From positions 86,893-150,892 of the forward strand of contig NZ_PQSS01000010.1 of assembly GCF_002920535.1 (NCBI RefSeq): DNA of 64,000 nt, read 5' to 3'. This document shows positions 26,194 through 37,250 of this stretch, one piece after another. Both the position numbers and the translations under genes were made by a program. Source of the stretch: Streptomyces sp. Ru71. Lineage in GTDB: Bacteria; Actinomycetota; Actinomycetes; Streptomycetales; Streptomycetaceae. Position 1 is the stretch's first letter. Every line of letters begins with the position of its first letter. The notes beneath the pieces were generated by a model, which had not been told where the DNA came from, searched no databases, and worked only from the letters and a program-made list of their open reading frames with translations.

Positions 26194-26244
26194 GGCGTGC
26201 GGTCCGTTTGACGCGTACGGTCCCTGTGACGCGTACGGTCCGTG
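26191..26244 (+). repeat. 18-bp tandem repeat starting at a stop codon
   Basis: Three units of TGACGCGTACGGTCCSTG (26191-26208, 26209-26226, 26227-26244); the first begins with the TGA that ends the P-loop ATPase gene. A partial fourth unit follows. Confidence 0.85.
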
Positions 26245-26262
26245 TGAACGGTACGACTATGG

Positions 26263-27543
26263 CTACGGCTTGGCCGCCGGCGCCCCGGGGACGCCCTTGG
26301 GTGCCGGCGCCGGGCGGCCGGACAGGAAGGACGCCCAGCCCTGCTTCGGGGCCTCGCCGACCTCCAGGCTGCGCAGCTTGGCCAGGGTCTGCGGGTCCTG
26401 GGCGTCCAGCCAGTCGACGAGCTGCCGGAAGGACACGCAGCGCACGTCGGGCTTGTTGCAGACCTCCTTGACGACCTCCTCGACGGCGCGCATGTAGGTG
26501 CCGCCGTTCCAGGACTCGAAGTGGTTGCCGATGATCAGCGGCGCGCGGTTGCCGTCGTAGGCGCGCTCGAAGCCCTTGAGCAGGCCGTCACGCATCTGGT
26601 CGCCCCAGGCGTCGTACATGGCGGGGTCGCCCTGGGTGTTGGTGCCCGACTGGTTGACCATGAAGTTGTAGTCCATGGTCAACTGCTCGTAGGAGTGGCC
26701 GGGGAAGGGGACCAGCTGCATCGACAGGTCCCACAGGCCCTCCTTCCGGTCGGGCCAGACCTGGTTGTCGACGCCGCTGGTGTCGTAGCGGAAGCCCAGT
26801 TCGCGGGCGGCCTTCATGAAGTTCTTCTGGCCTTCGAGGCACGGGGTGCGGGCGCCGATGAGCTCCTTGTCGTAGTCGAAGGGCAGCGGCGCCGCCTTCG
26901 TCATCCCCGTGTTGGTCTTCCAGGTCTTCACGAACTGCTTGGCCTGGGCGATCTCGTCCTTCCACTCCTCGACCGACCACTCGCCCACCCCGCCGTCCTT
27001 GCCGCAGAAGTGGCCGTTGAAGTGGGTGCCGATCTCGTTGCCCTCCAGCCAGGCCAGGCGCAGTTGCTTGACGGTGTCGGCGATGCCCTGGTTGTCGTTG
27101 AAGCCGATGTCGGACCGGCCCGGTGAGTGCTGCGGTGGCCGGTACAGGTCGCGCTTGTCCTCCGGCAGCATGTACACGCCGCTGAGGAAGTACGTCATCG
27201 TCGCGTGGTTGGCCTTGGCGACCTTGCGGAAGTGGGAGAAGAGCTTCTGACTGTCCTCGCCCGCGCCGTCCCAGGAGAACACCACGAACTGCGGGGGCTT
27301 TTGACCGGGCTTCAGCCGCTCGGGCCGGGGCAGGTGCGGCTGGGCCCCGGTGTACGCGGTCGACCCGTCGCCGATCAGTCTGACCGCGCTCTTGGGAGCG
27401 GCTGCGGGCTTGTTCTTCTGGGGGCCGGGGGCCCCTTCCCGCGCTGAGCCGGAACCACCGGTTCCCATCGTGCAACCGGCCAGCGACGCGGCAACGGCCG
27501 CGGCGACCACGGCGCCTGCGGCGATCCTCTGGGTGGCGGCCAT
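26263..27543 (-). CDS. Secreted polysaccharide-deacetylase-like lipoprotein
   Basis: A 426-residue exported protein with lipobox Leu-Ala-Gly-Cys at about residue 24. A linker and a NodB-like fold follow. Supporting motifs are FVVFSWDGAGED at about residue 86 (in place of the classic T-F-D-D-G) and GTHFNGHFC, a His-x3-His metal pair. The C-terminal segment has WLDAQDP and a Pro/Ala tail. With Asp-Gly in place of the Asp-Asp pair, activity may be altered. Likely substrates are cell-wall or capsular N-acetyl sugars. It converges with the ATPase gene and is transcribed alone. Confidence 0.78.
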   Translation of the reverse strand: MAATQRIAAGAVVAAAVAASLAGCTMGTGGSGSAREGAPGPQKNKPAAAPKSAVRLIGDGSTAYTGAQPHLPRPERLKPGQKPPQFVVFSWDGAGEDSQKLFSHFRKVAKANHATMTYFLSGVYMLPEDKRDLYRPPQHSPGRSDIGFNDNQGIADTVKQLRLAWLEGNEIGTHFNGHFCGKDGGVGEWSVEEWKDEIAQAKQFVKTWKTNTGMTKAAPLPFDYDKELIGARTPCLEGQKNFMKAARELGFRYDTSGVDNQVWPDRKEGLWDLSMQLVPFPGHSYEQLTMDYNFMVNQSGTNTQGDPAMYDAWGDQMRDGLLKGFERAYDGNRAPLIIGNHFESWNGGTYMRAVEEVVKEVCNKPDVRCVSFRQLVDWLDAQDPQTLAKLRSLEVGEAPKQGWASFLSGRPAPAPKGVPGAPAAKP

Positions 27544-27761
27544 CTCCCGCCCACCTTCTTCCTTCTCTCAGGCCAACGCCGATGAAGGCGTCTTGACGGT
27601 GCGCTGCCGGGGCGAGCCGACAGCGCCGTCAAGGTCGCACGGGCCCGAGAAGGAATTAGTACGACAAGCCGATGAAATGCCCGCTTCCCTCCAGAGGGTG
27701 ATTTCTTGACCCATTTGCGCCGAACATCCATGCCTGGCCTTTACTCTGCATTACGATTCAT

Positions 27762-27778
27762 TTACCGATTGTTGGTAA
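27762..27778. promoter_or_regulatory. Inverted repeat upstream of the SulP-carbonic anhydrase gene
   Basis: TTACC-N7-GGTAA lies in a locally AT-rich 50-bp stretch about 100 bp before the start codon. Such an AT-rich patch is rare here and marks the likely promoter/operator region. The rest of the 334-bp gap (27544-27877) shows nothing clear. Confidence 0.35.
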
Positions 27779-27877
27779 TCCCGCCGCTGTACGCCGTGAC
27801 CCACGGCCGCGACCGACCCCGCCCCGCGGCGGGGCCCCACCAGTTCCGCGACCGCGCCACCCGGAGGAGACGGGAAC

Positions 27878-30208
27878 ATGTCAGCCTGCACCCCAGCCCG
27901 CACCAGCGACACGACGCGCACCGAGCGCGTCCACCCGCCCCACAGCCCACCGCCCGCCCCGCGCCGCCGCTTCGGCCTCGCCGGTGCCGACGTGTCCGCC
28001 TCGATCGCGGTCTTCCTGATCGCGCTGCCCCTGTCCCTCGGCATCGCGCTCGCCACCGGAGCGCCCCTGCAGGCCGGCCTCGTCGCGGCCGCCGTGGGAG
28101 GACTCGTCGCCGGCCGACTCGGCGGCTCCGCCCTCCAGGTGAGCGGCCCCGCCGCCGGGCTCACCGTCGTCACCGCGGATCTCATCCACCGCTACGGCTG
28201 GCGGACCACCTGCGCCATCACCGTCCTCGCCGGAGCGGCCCAACTCGGCCTCGGCTGCCTGCGCGTGGCACGCTCCGCGCTCGCCGTCAGCCCCGCCGTC
28301 GTGCACGGCATGCTCGCCGGCATCGGCGTCACCATCGCCGTCGCCCAGCTCCACATCGTCCTCGGCGGCACCCCGCAGAGCTCCGTACTCGCCAACCTGC
28401 GCGCCCTGCCCGCACAGTTGGCCGGCCTGCAGCCCGCCGCGGTGACCGTCAGCGTGCTCACCCTGGCCCTGCTGCTGCTCTGGCCGCGTCTGCCCGGCCG
28501 GACGGGACGCCTGCTGCGCGCGGTCCCCGCGCCCCTCGTCGCGGTCGCCGCGGCCACCGCGGTCGCCGCCCTGGCCGGGCTCGCACTGCCCCGGGTCGAG
28601 CTGCCGTCGTGGCGCAGCCATGCCCTGCCGGCGCTCCCCGAGGGACCGGTGCTCGGCCTGATCGCCGCCGTGCTCACCATCACCCTCGTGTGCAGCGTGC
28701 AGTCACTGCTCGGCGCGGTCGCCGTGGACAAGCTGGTCGCCTCCCGCTCCGGACCCGGCGCCCGGATCCACCGCTCGGACCTGGACCGCGAGCTGCTCGG
28801 GCAGGGCGCCGCGAACATCGTCTCCGGCGCGCTCGGCGGGCTGCCCGTCGCGGGTGTGGCCGTGCGCAGCACCGCGAATGTGCGCGCGGGTGCGGTGAGC
28901 CGGAACTCCACGATGCTGCACGGCGTTCTCGTAGTGGTCGCCGCGCTGCTGATGGTCCCGCTGCTGGAGCTCATCCCGCTCGCCTCGCTCGCCGCCCTGG
29001 TGATGGCCGTCGGCGTCCAGATGGTGTCCCTGCACCACATCCGCACGGTGACCCGGCACCGGGAAGCGGTGGTGTACGCCGCCACCACCCTGGGCGTGGT
29101 GTTCCTCGGCGTCCTGCAGGGCGTGGCAATGGGGATCGCCGTGGCCGTCGCGGTCGCCCTGAACCGCCTCGCCCACACCCGTGTCACGCACTTCGAGGAG
29201 GAGGGAGTCCATCACGTACGCGTCAGAGGCCAGTTGACGTTCCTGGCGGTGCCCCGGCTCAGCCGGGTGCTGCATCTCGTGCCCCACGGCTCCCATGCCG
29301 TCGTGGAATTGGACGGGTCGTTCATGGACCACGCAGCGTACGAGTCCCTGCAGGACTGGCAGAAGACGCACACCGCACAGGGCGGCACCGTCGACCTGAC
29401 CGGCCGCCGCGAGGGCGTCCGGCTGGACGGCGCACCCGCCGAAGCCCATCCGGGCACGCCACCCGCCGGGACGGCGGGTACGGCACTCGCCGGACCGCCG
29501 CGGACGGCAGCCGGCACGCCCGGCGGGTACCAGCTGGCCCACGGCATCGAGGCCTTCCAGCGCGACACCGCTCCGCTGGTGCGGGGTGAGCTGGCGCGGC
29601 TGGCCCGGGAGGGGCAGAGACCGTCGCAGCTGTTCCTCACCTGTGCCGACTCGCGGCTGGTCACCTCGATGATCACCTCCAGTGGTCCGGGAGACCTGTT
29701 CGTGGTGCGCAACGTGGGCAACCTCGTGCCCCTGCCGGGCGCGGAGGGCGGGGACGACTCGGTGGCGGCCGCGATCGAGTACGCGGTGGACGTGCTGAAG
29801 GTGCGGTCCGTCACGGTGTGCGGGCACTCCGGCTGCGGCGCCATGCAGGCGCTGCTCGGCTCCGAGCCCGGGCGAGCCCGGACGCCGCTGAGACGGTGGC
29901 TGCGGCACGGGCTGCCGAGCCTGGAGCGCATGGCCGACGCCGAACGGCCCCAGCCGAGGCTGGCCGGGCGGTCGCCCGCCGACGCGGTGGAGCAGCTGTG
30001 CCTGACCAATGTGGTGCAGCAGCTGGAGCACCTGCGCGCGCACGAGTCCGTGGCCCGGGCCCTGCGCGAGGGGGCGCTGGAGCTGCACGGGATGTACTTC
30101 CACGTCGGCGAGGCGCAGGCGTACCTGCTCACCGGAGCGGACGGAGCGGACGCCGGTGAGGAGGACCGTCTGTTCGACCGGGTGCGGGCGACCGGCCTGC
30201 CAGGGTGA
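27878..30208 (+). CDS. SulP-family anion transporter fused to beta-carbonic anhydrase
   Basis: A 776-residue fusion. Residues about 35-430 form a SulP (SLC26-like) membrane transporter with about 11 helices; about 445-515 look like a STAS domain; about 550-770 are a beta-carbonic anhydrase with the zinc ligands in TCADSR (Cys near 588) and CGHSGCGAM (His/Cys near 648-651). The enzyme interconverts CO2 and bicarbonate, so the transporter half probably moves bicarbonate. The ATG is preceded by GGAGGAG. No partner genes are attached; acs follows after 103 bp. Confidence 0.95.
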   Translation: MSACTPARTSDTTRTERVHPPHSPPPAPRRRFGLAGADVSASIAVFLIALPLSLGIALATGAPLQAGLVAAAVGGLVAGRLGGSALQVSGPAAGLTVVTADLIHRYGWRTTCAITVLAGAAQLGLGCLRVARSALAVSPAVVHGMLAGIGVTIAVAQLHIVLGGTPQSSVLANLRALPAQLAGLQPAAVTVSVLTLALLLLWPRLPGRTGRLLRAVPAPLVAVAAATAVAALAGLALPRVELPSWRSHALPALPEGPVLGLIAAVLTITLVCSVQSLLGAVAVDKLVASRSGPGARIHRSDLDRELLGQGAANIVSGALGGLPVAGVAVRSTANVRAGAVSRNSTMLHGVLVVVAALLMVPLLELIPLASLAALVMAVGVQMVSLHHIRTVTRHREAVVYAATTLGVVFLGVLQGVAMGIAVAVAVALNRLAHTRVTHFEEEGVHHVRVRGQLTFLAVPRLSRVLHLVPHGSHAVVELDGSFMDHAAYESLQDWQKTHTAQGGTVDLTGRREGVRLDGAPAEAHPGTPPAGTAGTALAGPPRTAAGTPGGYQLAHGIEAFQRDTAPLVRGELARLAREGQRPSQLFLTCADSRLVTSMITSSGPGDLFVVRNVGNLVPLPGAEGGDDSVAAAIEYAVDVLKVRSVTVCGHSGCGAMQALLGSEPGRARTPLRRWLRHGLPSLERMADAERPQPRLAGRSPADAVEQLCLTNVVQQLEHLRAHESVARALREGALELHGMYFHVGEAQAYLLTGADGADAGEEDRLFDRVRATGLPG

Positions 30209-30311
30209 CAACAGGTCTAAACCAATTCCCCGGCGGCCCTTGTCATCGCACCCTCCGGTCTGATGAGCTGTGGCCTGGGACACAACGGACACCCTGAGAA
30301 AGGGAGATGTC

Positions 30312-32267
<1,956 letters not shown>

Positions 32268-32305
32268 GCCCACAGGCCCCGCGGGGCCGACAGGGCGACA
32301 GGGCG

Positions 32306-32344
32306 ACAGGCGCCCGGCGCAGCACGCGCCGGGCGCCTGTTTTG
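32306..32344 (+). terminator. Rho-independent terminator of acs
   Basis: A perfect 15-bp stem (32306-32320 with 32326-32340, loop AGCAC) is followed directly by TTTT. It starts about 40 nt after the acs stop. Confidence 0.9.
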
Positions 32345-32496
32345 TCTCTAGCGTGAAGTTCACCGGATTCCGCCGGGCGCACCCGCCGCATGTTAGGTAA
32401 ACTAAGCAAAGCGTCAAGGACGCGACAACGACAACGGTGCGCCGGGAAGCCTGGTCGGCATGTGTTCCGCGCTGCCCACCTTCCGGAGGTCTCACC

Positions 32497-33939
32497 GTGA
32501 CCGCGCCCCGCACCACCGCCACCCGCAAGGTCCTCGGCCGTCTGTCGCTGCCGGAGCGGACCTTCGTCGCGGACGCGCTGCGCACCGAGACCGTGGGCGG
32601 TGTGCTGCTGCTGCTCGCCGCGGTCGCGGCCCTCACCTGGGCGAACATACCGGCGCTCCAAGACAGCTACCACAGCGTCAGCCACTTCCACTTCGGCCCC
32701 GAAGCGCTCGGCCTCCATCTGTCCGTGGCGCACTGGGCCGCCGACGGACTGCTGGCGATCTTCTTCTTCGTCGCCGGGATCGAGCTCAAGCGCGAACTGG
32801 TCGCCGGGGACCTGCGCGAGCCGAAGGCCGCCGCACTGCCCGTCGTGGCGGCGCTGTGCGGCATGGCCGTGCCCGCGGTGGTCTACGCGGTCACCAACGC
32901 CATCGGCGGCGGCTCGCTCGGCGGCTGGGCGGTGCCCACCGCCACCGACATCGCGTTCGCCCTCGCCGTCCTCGCCGTCATCGGCACCTCACTGCCCAGC
33001 GCGCTGCGCGCCTTCCTGCTCACCCTCGCCGTCGTCGACGACCTCTTCGCGATCCTGATCATCGCGGTCTTCTTCACCGACCGGATCGACTTCGCCGCGC
33101 TCGGCGGCGCGGTCGTCGGCCTCGCCGTCTTCTGGCTGCTGCTGCGCCGGGGCGTACGCGGCTGGTACGTGTACGTGCCGCTCGCGCTGGTGATCTGGGG
33201 GCTGATGTACAACAGCGGCGTCCACGCCACCATCGCCGGCGTCGCGATGGGCCTGATGCTGCGCTGCACCACCCGTGACGGCGAGGAACACTCCCCCGCC
33301 GAGCACATCGAGCACCTGGTGCGGCCGCTGTCGGCGGGGCTCGCCGTGCCGCTGTTCGCTCTGTTCAGCGCGGGCGTCTCGATCACACCGCAGGCGCTCG
33401 GGGACGTCTTCACCAAGCCGGAGACGCTGGGCGTGGTCCTCGGTCTGGTCGTCGGCAAGACGATCGGCATCTTCGGCGGCACCTACCTGACCGCCCGCTT
33501 CACCCGGGCCTCCCTCAGCGAGGAACTGGCCTGGGCGGACGTCTTCGCGGTGGCGTCCCTGGCCGGCATCGGATTCACCGTCTCGCTGCTGATCGGCGAG
33601 CTGGCCTTCGAGGGCGACGCCCTCCTCACGGACGAGGTGAAGGCCGCCGTCCTGACCGGTTCGGTGATCGCGGCGGCGGCGGCGACCGTGCTGCTCAAGA
33701 TACGGAACGCCAAGTACCGCCGGCTGGTCGAGGCGGAGGAGCGTGACGAGGACCTCGACGGCATCCCCGACATCTACGAGGAGGACGACCCGGCGTACCA
33801 CCTGCGCATGGCCGAGATCTTCGAGCGCAAGGCCGAGGAACACCGCCGCCTGGCCGAGCAGAAGGGCGCCGAGCGCGAGGGCACCGCCGGGGGCGAGGGC
33901 GCCGAGGGCGAGGGCGCCGGGAAGCGCCGTACGGCATGA
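32497..33939 (+). CDS. nhaA: Na+/H+ antiporter NhaA
   Basis: A 480-residue NhaA. The ion-binding elements are present: PTATDIAFALAVLAVIG and VDDLFAILIIAVFF, whose Asp-Asp corresponds to the E. coli D163/D164 pair. About 12 membrane helices are visible. Unlike the E. coli protein there is a charged C-terminal extension of about 75 residues (from AKYRRLVEAEERDEDLDGIPD to the end), predicted helical and rich in Glu/Arg. GTG 32497 has GGAGG 7 nt upstream. The 3' end merges into a tandem repeat. Confidence 0.95.
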   Translation: MTAPRTTATRKVLGRLSLPERTFVADALRTETVGGVLLLLAAVAALTWANIPALQDSYHSVSHFHFGPEALGLHLSVAHWAADGLLAIFFFVAGIELKRELVAGDLREPKAAALPVVAALCGMAVPAVVYAVTNAIGGGSLGGWAVPTATDIAFALAVLAVIGTSLPSALRAFLLTLAVVDDLFAILIIAVFFTDRIDFAALGGAVVGLAVFWLLLRRGVRGWYVYVPLALVIWGLMYNSGVHATIAGVAMGLMLRCTTRDGEEHSPAEHIEHLVRPLSAGLAVPLFALFSAGVSITPQALGDVFTKPETLGVVLGLVVGKTIGIFGGTYLTARFTRASLSEELAWADVFAVASLAGIGFTVSLLIGELAFEGDALLTDEVKAAVLTGSVIAAAAATVLLKIRNAKYRRLVEAEERDEDLDGIPDIYEEDDPAYHLRMAEIFERKAEEHRRLAEQKGAEREGTAGGEGAEGEGAGKRRTA

Positions 33940-34010
33940 CGAGGGCGCGGCCCATCGCCGTACCGCATGGCACAAGGGCGCTGCCCATCGCCGTACCGCA
34001 CGACACCGGG
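33926..34010 (+). repeat. 31-33-bp tandem repeat spanning the nhaA stop
   Basis: Units at 33926-33956, 33957-33989 and partial 33990-34010 share GCCGTACSGCATG...GGGCGC-GCCCATC. The first unit includes the nhaA stop codon. The rest of the gap to 34173 shows no gene. Confidence 0.8.
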
Positions 34011-34173
34011 TAGGCGGTCGCGCGGCACGCGGTAGGCGAAGTGGCGGGCGGGGAAGGCGAGGAGCATCACCGTCCGGCATGATCTGACGGGACGGTACAA
34101 AAGACGGGACCCGACGCAGTCCGGCGGACACGTCAGGCGGATACGGACCCGAACGCGAGAGAGGGAGACCGCG

Positions 34174-34689
34174 ATGAGCGCACCCGACGGCAGCCCGGTC
34201 GGCGCCGAACGCAGCATCGGCCAGCTGTTCGCCTCCGCGACGACCGAGTTGTCGGCGCTGGTGCACGACGAGATCGCGCTGGCGAAGGCGCAGCTCAAGC
34301 AGGACGTCAAGAAGGGCGCGGTGAGCGGCGGCGCGTTCAGCGTGGCCGGCGCGGTGCTGGTGTTCTCGCTGCCGATGCTGAACTTCGCCCTGGCCTACGG
34401 CATCCACGCCTGGACCGGCGGCCACAACGGCCGGGGCGGCTGGAACCTCGGCTGGTGCTTCCTGCTGTCCTTCGCCGCGAACGTCCTGATCGCGGGCCTG
34501 CTCGCGCTGCTCGGCGTGATCTTCGCCAAGAAGGCCAAGAAGAGCAAGGGCCCGCAGAAGGTCGCCGCGTCCATGAAGGAGACGGCCGGCGTGCTGCAGA
34601 AGGCCAAGCCGCACCCGCGTCCGGTCGTCCCCGCGCTGGAGGACCGCAAGCCCGAGGCCATCGAGGCTGTGGCACGCTCGTCCTCATGA
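34174..34689 (+). CDS. Phage-holin-superfamily (DUF1469-type) membrane protein
   Basis: A 171-residue protein. A soluble amphipathic segment (LFASATTELSALVHDEIALAKAQLKQ) is followed by two membrane helices (about 48-70 and 90-115) and a Lys-rich cytoplasmic tail. This pattern is that of the actinobacterial Holin-X/DUF1469 family found outside phages. ATG 34174 has GAGAGGGAGA upstream. Its stop overlaps the next gene as ATGA, so it is coupled to the alpha/beta hydrolase. The role is unknown. Confidence 0.85.
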   Translation: MSAPDGSPVGAERSIGQLFASATTELSALVHDEIALAKAQLKQDVKKGAVSGGAFSVAGAVLVFSLPMLNFALAYGIHAWTGGHNGRGGWNLGWCFLLSFAANVLIAGLLALLGVIFAKKAKKSKGPQKVAASMKETAGVLQKAKPHPRPVVPALEDRKPEAIEAVARSSS

Positions 34690-35645
34690 CGGACCCCGCC
34701 ACCCCCTCGGCCCAGCCGCAGCCCACCGCCTCGGACGTACGCATCGACCTCCCCGGCGGGCGGAAGGTGAAGCACCGGGACGTCGCCGCCAACGGCGCCC
34801 GCTTCCACATCGCGGAACTGGGCGACGGCCCGCTGGTGATGCTGGTGCACGGCTTCCCGCAGTTCTGGTGGACCTGGCGGCACCAGCTGACCGCGCTGGC
34901 CGACGCCGGCTACCGGGCCGTCGCGATGGACCTCAGAGGCGTCGGCGGCAGCGACCGTACGCCGCGCGGCTACGATCCGGCCAACCTCGCCCTCGACGTC
35001 ACCGGCGTGATCCGCTCGCTGGGCGAGCCGGACGCCGCGCTGGTCGGCCACGACCTGGGCGGCTACCTCGCCTGGACGGCGGCCGTGATGCGCCCCAAGC
35101 TGGTCCGCCGGCTCGTCGTCGCCTCCATGCCGCACCCGCGGCGCTGGCGCTCGGCGATGCTCGGCGACGTCCGCCAGTCCCGGGCCGGCTCCCACATCTG
35201 GGGGTTCCAGCGGCCCTGGATCCCCGAGCGGCAGCTCACCGCCGACGGCGGCGCGCTGGTCGGGCGGCTGATCCGGGACTGGTCCGGGCCGCGCCTGCCC
35301 GACGACGAGGCGGTCGAGACCTATCAGCGCGCGATGTGCATCCCCTCCACGGCGCACTGCTCGGTGGAGCCCTACCGCTGGCTGGTGCGCTCGCTGGGCC
35401 GTCCGGACGGCGTGCAGTTCTACCGGCGGATGAAGCGGCCCGTGCGCGTGCCGACGCTGCATCTGCACGGCTCGCTCGATCCGGTGATGCGCACCCGCAG
35501 CGCCGCCGGCTCCGGCGAGTATGTCGAAGCGCCCTACCGCTGGCGGCTGTTCGACGGCCTCGGCCACTTCCCGCACGAGGAGGACCCGGTCGCGTTCTCC
35601 ACCGAACTGGTCAACTGGCTGAAGGATCCCGAACCCGATCGGTGA
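34686..35645 (+). CDS. Alpha/beta hydrolase, epoxide-hydrolase-like
   Basis: A 319-residue alpha/beta-hydrolase. The oxyanion motif HGFPQFWWTWR is near residue 55, the nucleophile elbow GHDLGG has Asp as nucleophile (near 121), and the catalytic His is in GLGHFPHEEDP near the end. An Asp nucleophile with H-G-F-P points to epoxide hydrolase or haloalkane dehalogenase activity rather than esterase. It overlaps the holin-like gene by 4 nt; this pair is common in actinobacteria near marP. Confidence 0.9.
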   Translation: MTDPATPSAQPQPTASDVRIDLPGGRKVKHRDVAANGARFHIAELGDGPLVMLVHGFPQFWWTWRHQLTALADAGYRAVAMDLRGVGGSDRTPRGYDPANLALDVTGVIRSLGEPDAALVGHDLGGYLAWTAAVMRPKLVRRLVVASMPHPRRWRSAMLGDVRQSRAGSHIWGFQRPWIPERQLTADGGALVGRLIRDWSGPRLPDDEAVETYQRAMCIPSTAHCSVEPYRWLVRSLGRPDGVQFYRRMKRPVRVPTLHLHGSLDPVMRTRSAAGSGEYVEAPYRWRLFDGLGHFPHEEDPVAFSTELVNWLKDPEPDR

Positions 35646-35772
35646 CCGTGCGAACGCGCCCGGTATCCGGACCTGAACACCTGTCCCTCGAACGGCCAAT
35701 TGCCGCCCGCATAGGCCAATTGAGGGGCCGGGAGGCGGTTATCGACCTTGGGGCGGGGGCAGACGTCGGGGT

Positions 35773-35955
35773 ATGGGCTGGACGCACGACTACAGTGACG
35801 TAGCACGCAACCGCCGCTCGGGCAGCACCCTGAGCACCCACCAGCGGGGCGGCACCCCGCAGCTGACGGGGAACGACCCACGGGTGGGAATTCCGCGCAT
35901 CCTGCGCCGCCGCGCCCGGTGGGTGTCCGTACGCCTGCGTCACCCGCGCGGCTGA
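35773..35955 (+). CDS. Possible small basic protein
   Basis: A 60-residue frame with strong GC3 bias and many Arg residues near its end (RILRRRARWVSVRLRHPR). No Shine-Dalgarno better than GGGG is present, and a TACAGT hexamer inside the frame could be a promoter instead. It lies in the 392-bp gap between the hydrolase and marP, in which I see nothing else. No family is recognised. Confidence 0.35.
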   Translation: MGWTHDYSDVARNRRSGSTLSTHQRGGTPQLTGNDPRVGIPRILRRRARWVSVRLRHPRG

Positions 35956-36037
35956 GGCGACATCACCGCCGTCGAGATCCTCGACGACGCCGCCCACCGG
36001 GGACCTCACCACCTGGCCTCACAGCACACACCACGCC

Positions 36038-37246
36038 TCACAGGGCGCAAGTGTCGCTGTCCACCTGCTGGTTCGCACTGCGCCCCTTGGCGATGTCGTC
36101 CTTGATCTCGTCCATGGTGAGTGCGTAGCCGGTGTCGGCGTCGTCCAGGGACTTCGCGAAGACCACGCCGTACACCTTGCCCTCGGGCGTGAGCAGCGGG
36201 CCGCCGGAGTTGCCCTGGCGCACTGTGGCGTACAGCGAGTACACGTCACGGCTGACGGTGCCGCGGTGGTAGATGTCCGGGCCGTTGGCCGTGATCCGCC
36301 CGCGGACCCGGGCGGCGCGCACGTCGTACGAGCCGTTCTCCGGGAAGCCGGCCACGATCGCGCCGTCCCCGCTGGAGGCGTCCCCCGTGGAGAACCGCAG
36401 CGCGGGCGCGTCGAGGTCGGGCACGTCCAGTACGGCGATGTCGCGCCGCCAGTCGTACAGGACGACCGTCGCGTCGTACTTGCGGCCCTCGCCGCCTATC
36501 TGCACGGTGGGCTCGTCGACGCCGCCCACCACGTGCGCGTTGGTCATCACGCGGCGGTCGCCGAAGACGAAGCCGGTGCCCTCCAGCACCTTGCCGCAGC
36601 CCTGCGCCGTGCCCATCACCTTCACGATGGAGCGCTGGGCGCGCACCGCGACCGGGCTGTTCACCAGCGCCGGGTCGGGCGGCTGGACCTCCTTGATCGG
36701 CTCGTTGGAGAACGGGCTGAACACCTGCGGGAAGCCGTTCTGCGCCAGGACCGAGGTGAAGTCCTTGAACCAGGTGTCCGCCTGCGCGGGCATCGCCTCG
36801 GACACACCCTGCAATATCTTCGAGCCGCGGACCTCCCGGCCCAGCGTGGGCAGCGTGGTCTGCGCCAGCGCGGAGCCGATCAGCCAGGCCACCAGCAGCA
36901 TCGCCACCACGTTGACCAGCGCGCCGCCGGTGGCGTCCAGGGCGCGCGCCGGGGACCAGGTGATGTACCGGCGCAGCTTGTTGCCGAGATGGGTGGTCAG
37001 GGCCTGGCCGACCGAGGCGCACACGATCACCACGACGATCGCGACGACCGCCGCGGTGGTGCTCACCTCGGCGTTGTCGGTCAGCGCGTCCCAGATGACC
37101 GGCAGCGTGTACACGGCGACGAGACCGCCGCCGAGGAAGCCGATCACCGACAGGATGCCGACGACGAAGCCCTGGCGGTAGCCGACCACCGCGAACCAGA
37201 CGGCCGCGACCAGCAACAGGATGTCCAGCACGTTCACGTCAGACAC
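36038..37246 (-). CDS. marP: MarP-like membrane serine protease
   Basis: A 402-residue protein. Residues 1-150 form a CvpA-like four-helix membrane domain. Residues about 190-395 are a trypsin-like periplasmic protease with His in NAHVVGG (near 234), Asp in RRDIAVLD (near 268) and Ser in QGNSGGPLL (near 347). Spacing agrees with mycobacterial MarP, an acid-resistance protease. The start is GTG, 4 nt after the NUDIX stop, so the two are co-transcribed. Confidence 0.93.
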   Translation of the reverse strand: MSDVNVLDILLLVAAVWFAVVGYRQGFVVGILSVIGFLGGGLVAVYTLPVIWDALTDNAEVSTTAAVVAIVVVIVCASVGQALTTHLGNKLRRYITWSPARALDATGGALVNVVAMLLVAWLIGSALAQTTLPTLGREVRGSKILQGVSEAMPAQADTWFKDFTSVLAQNGFPQVFSPFSNEPIKEVQPPDPALVNSPVAVRAQRSIVKVMGTAQGCGKVLEGTGFVFGDRRVMTNAHVVGGVDEPTVQIGGEGRKYDATVVLYDWRRDIAVLDVPDLDAPALRFSTGDASSGDGAIVAGFPENGSYDVRAARVRGRITANGPDIYHRGTVSRDVYSLYATVRQGNSGGPLLTPEGKVYGVVFAKSLDDADTGYALTMDEIKDDIAKGRSANQQVDSDTCAL

Positions 37247-37250
37247 CCTG

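Noticed and set aside
32393..32409. TTAGGTAAACTAAGC-like stretch before nhaA as an iron box
   Set aside because: Only one half matches the DmdR/IdeR consensus and nhaA has no iron link.
33774..34173. Small minus-strand frames between nhaA and the holin-like gene
   Set aside because: They cross the tandem repeat and lack starts with ribosome binding sites.
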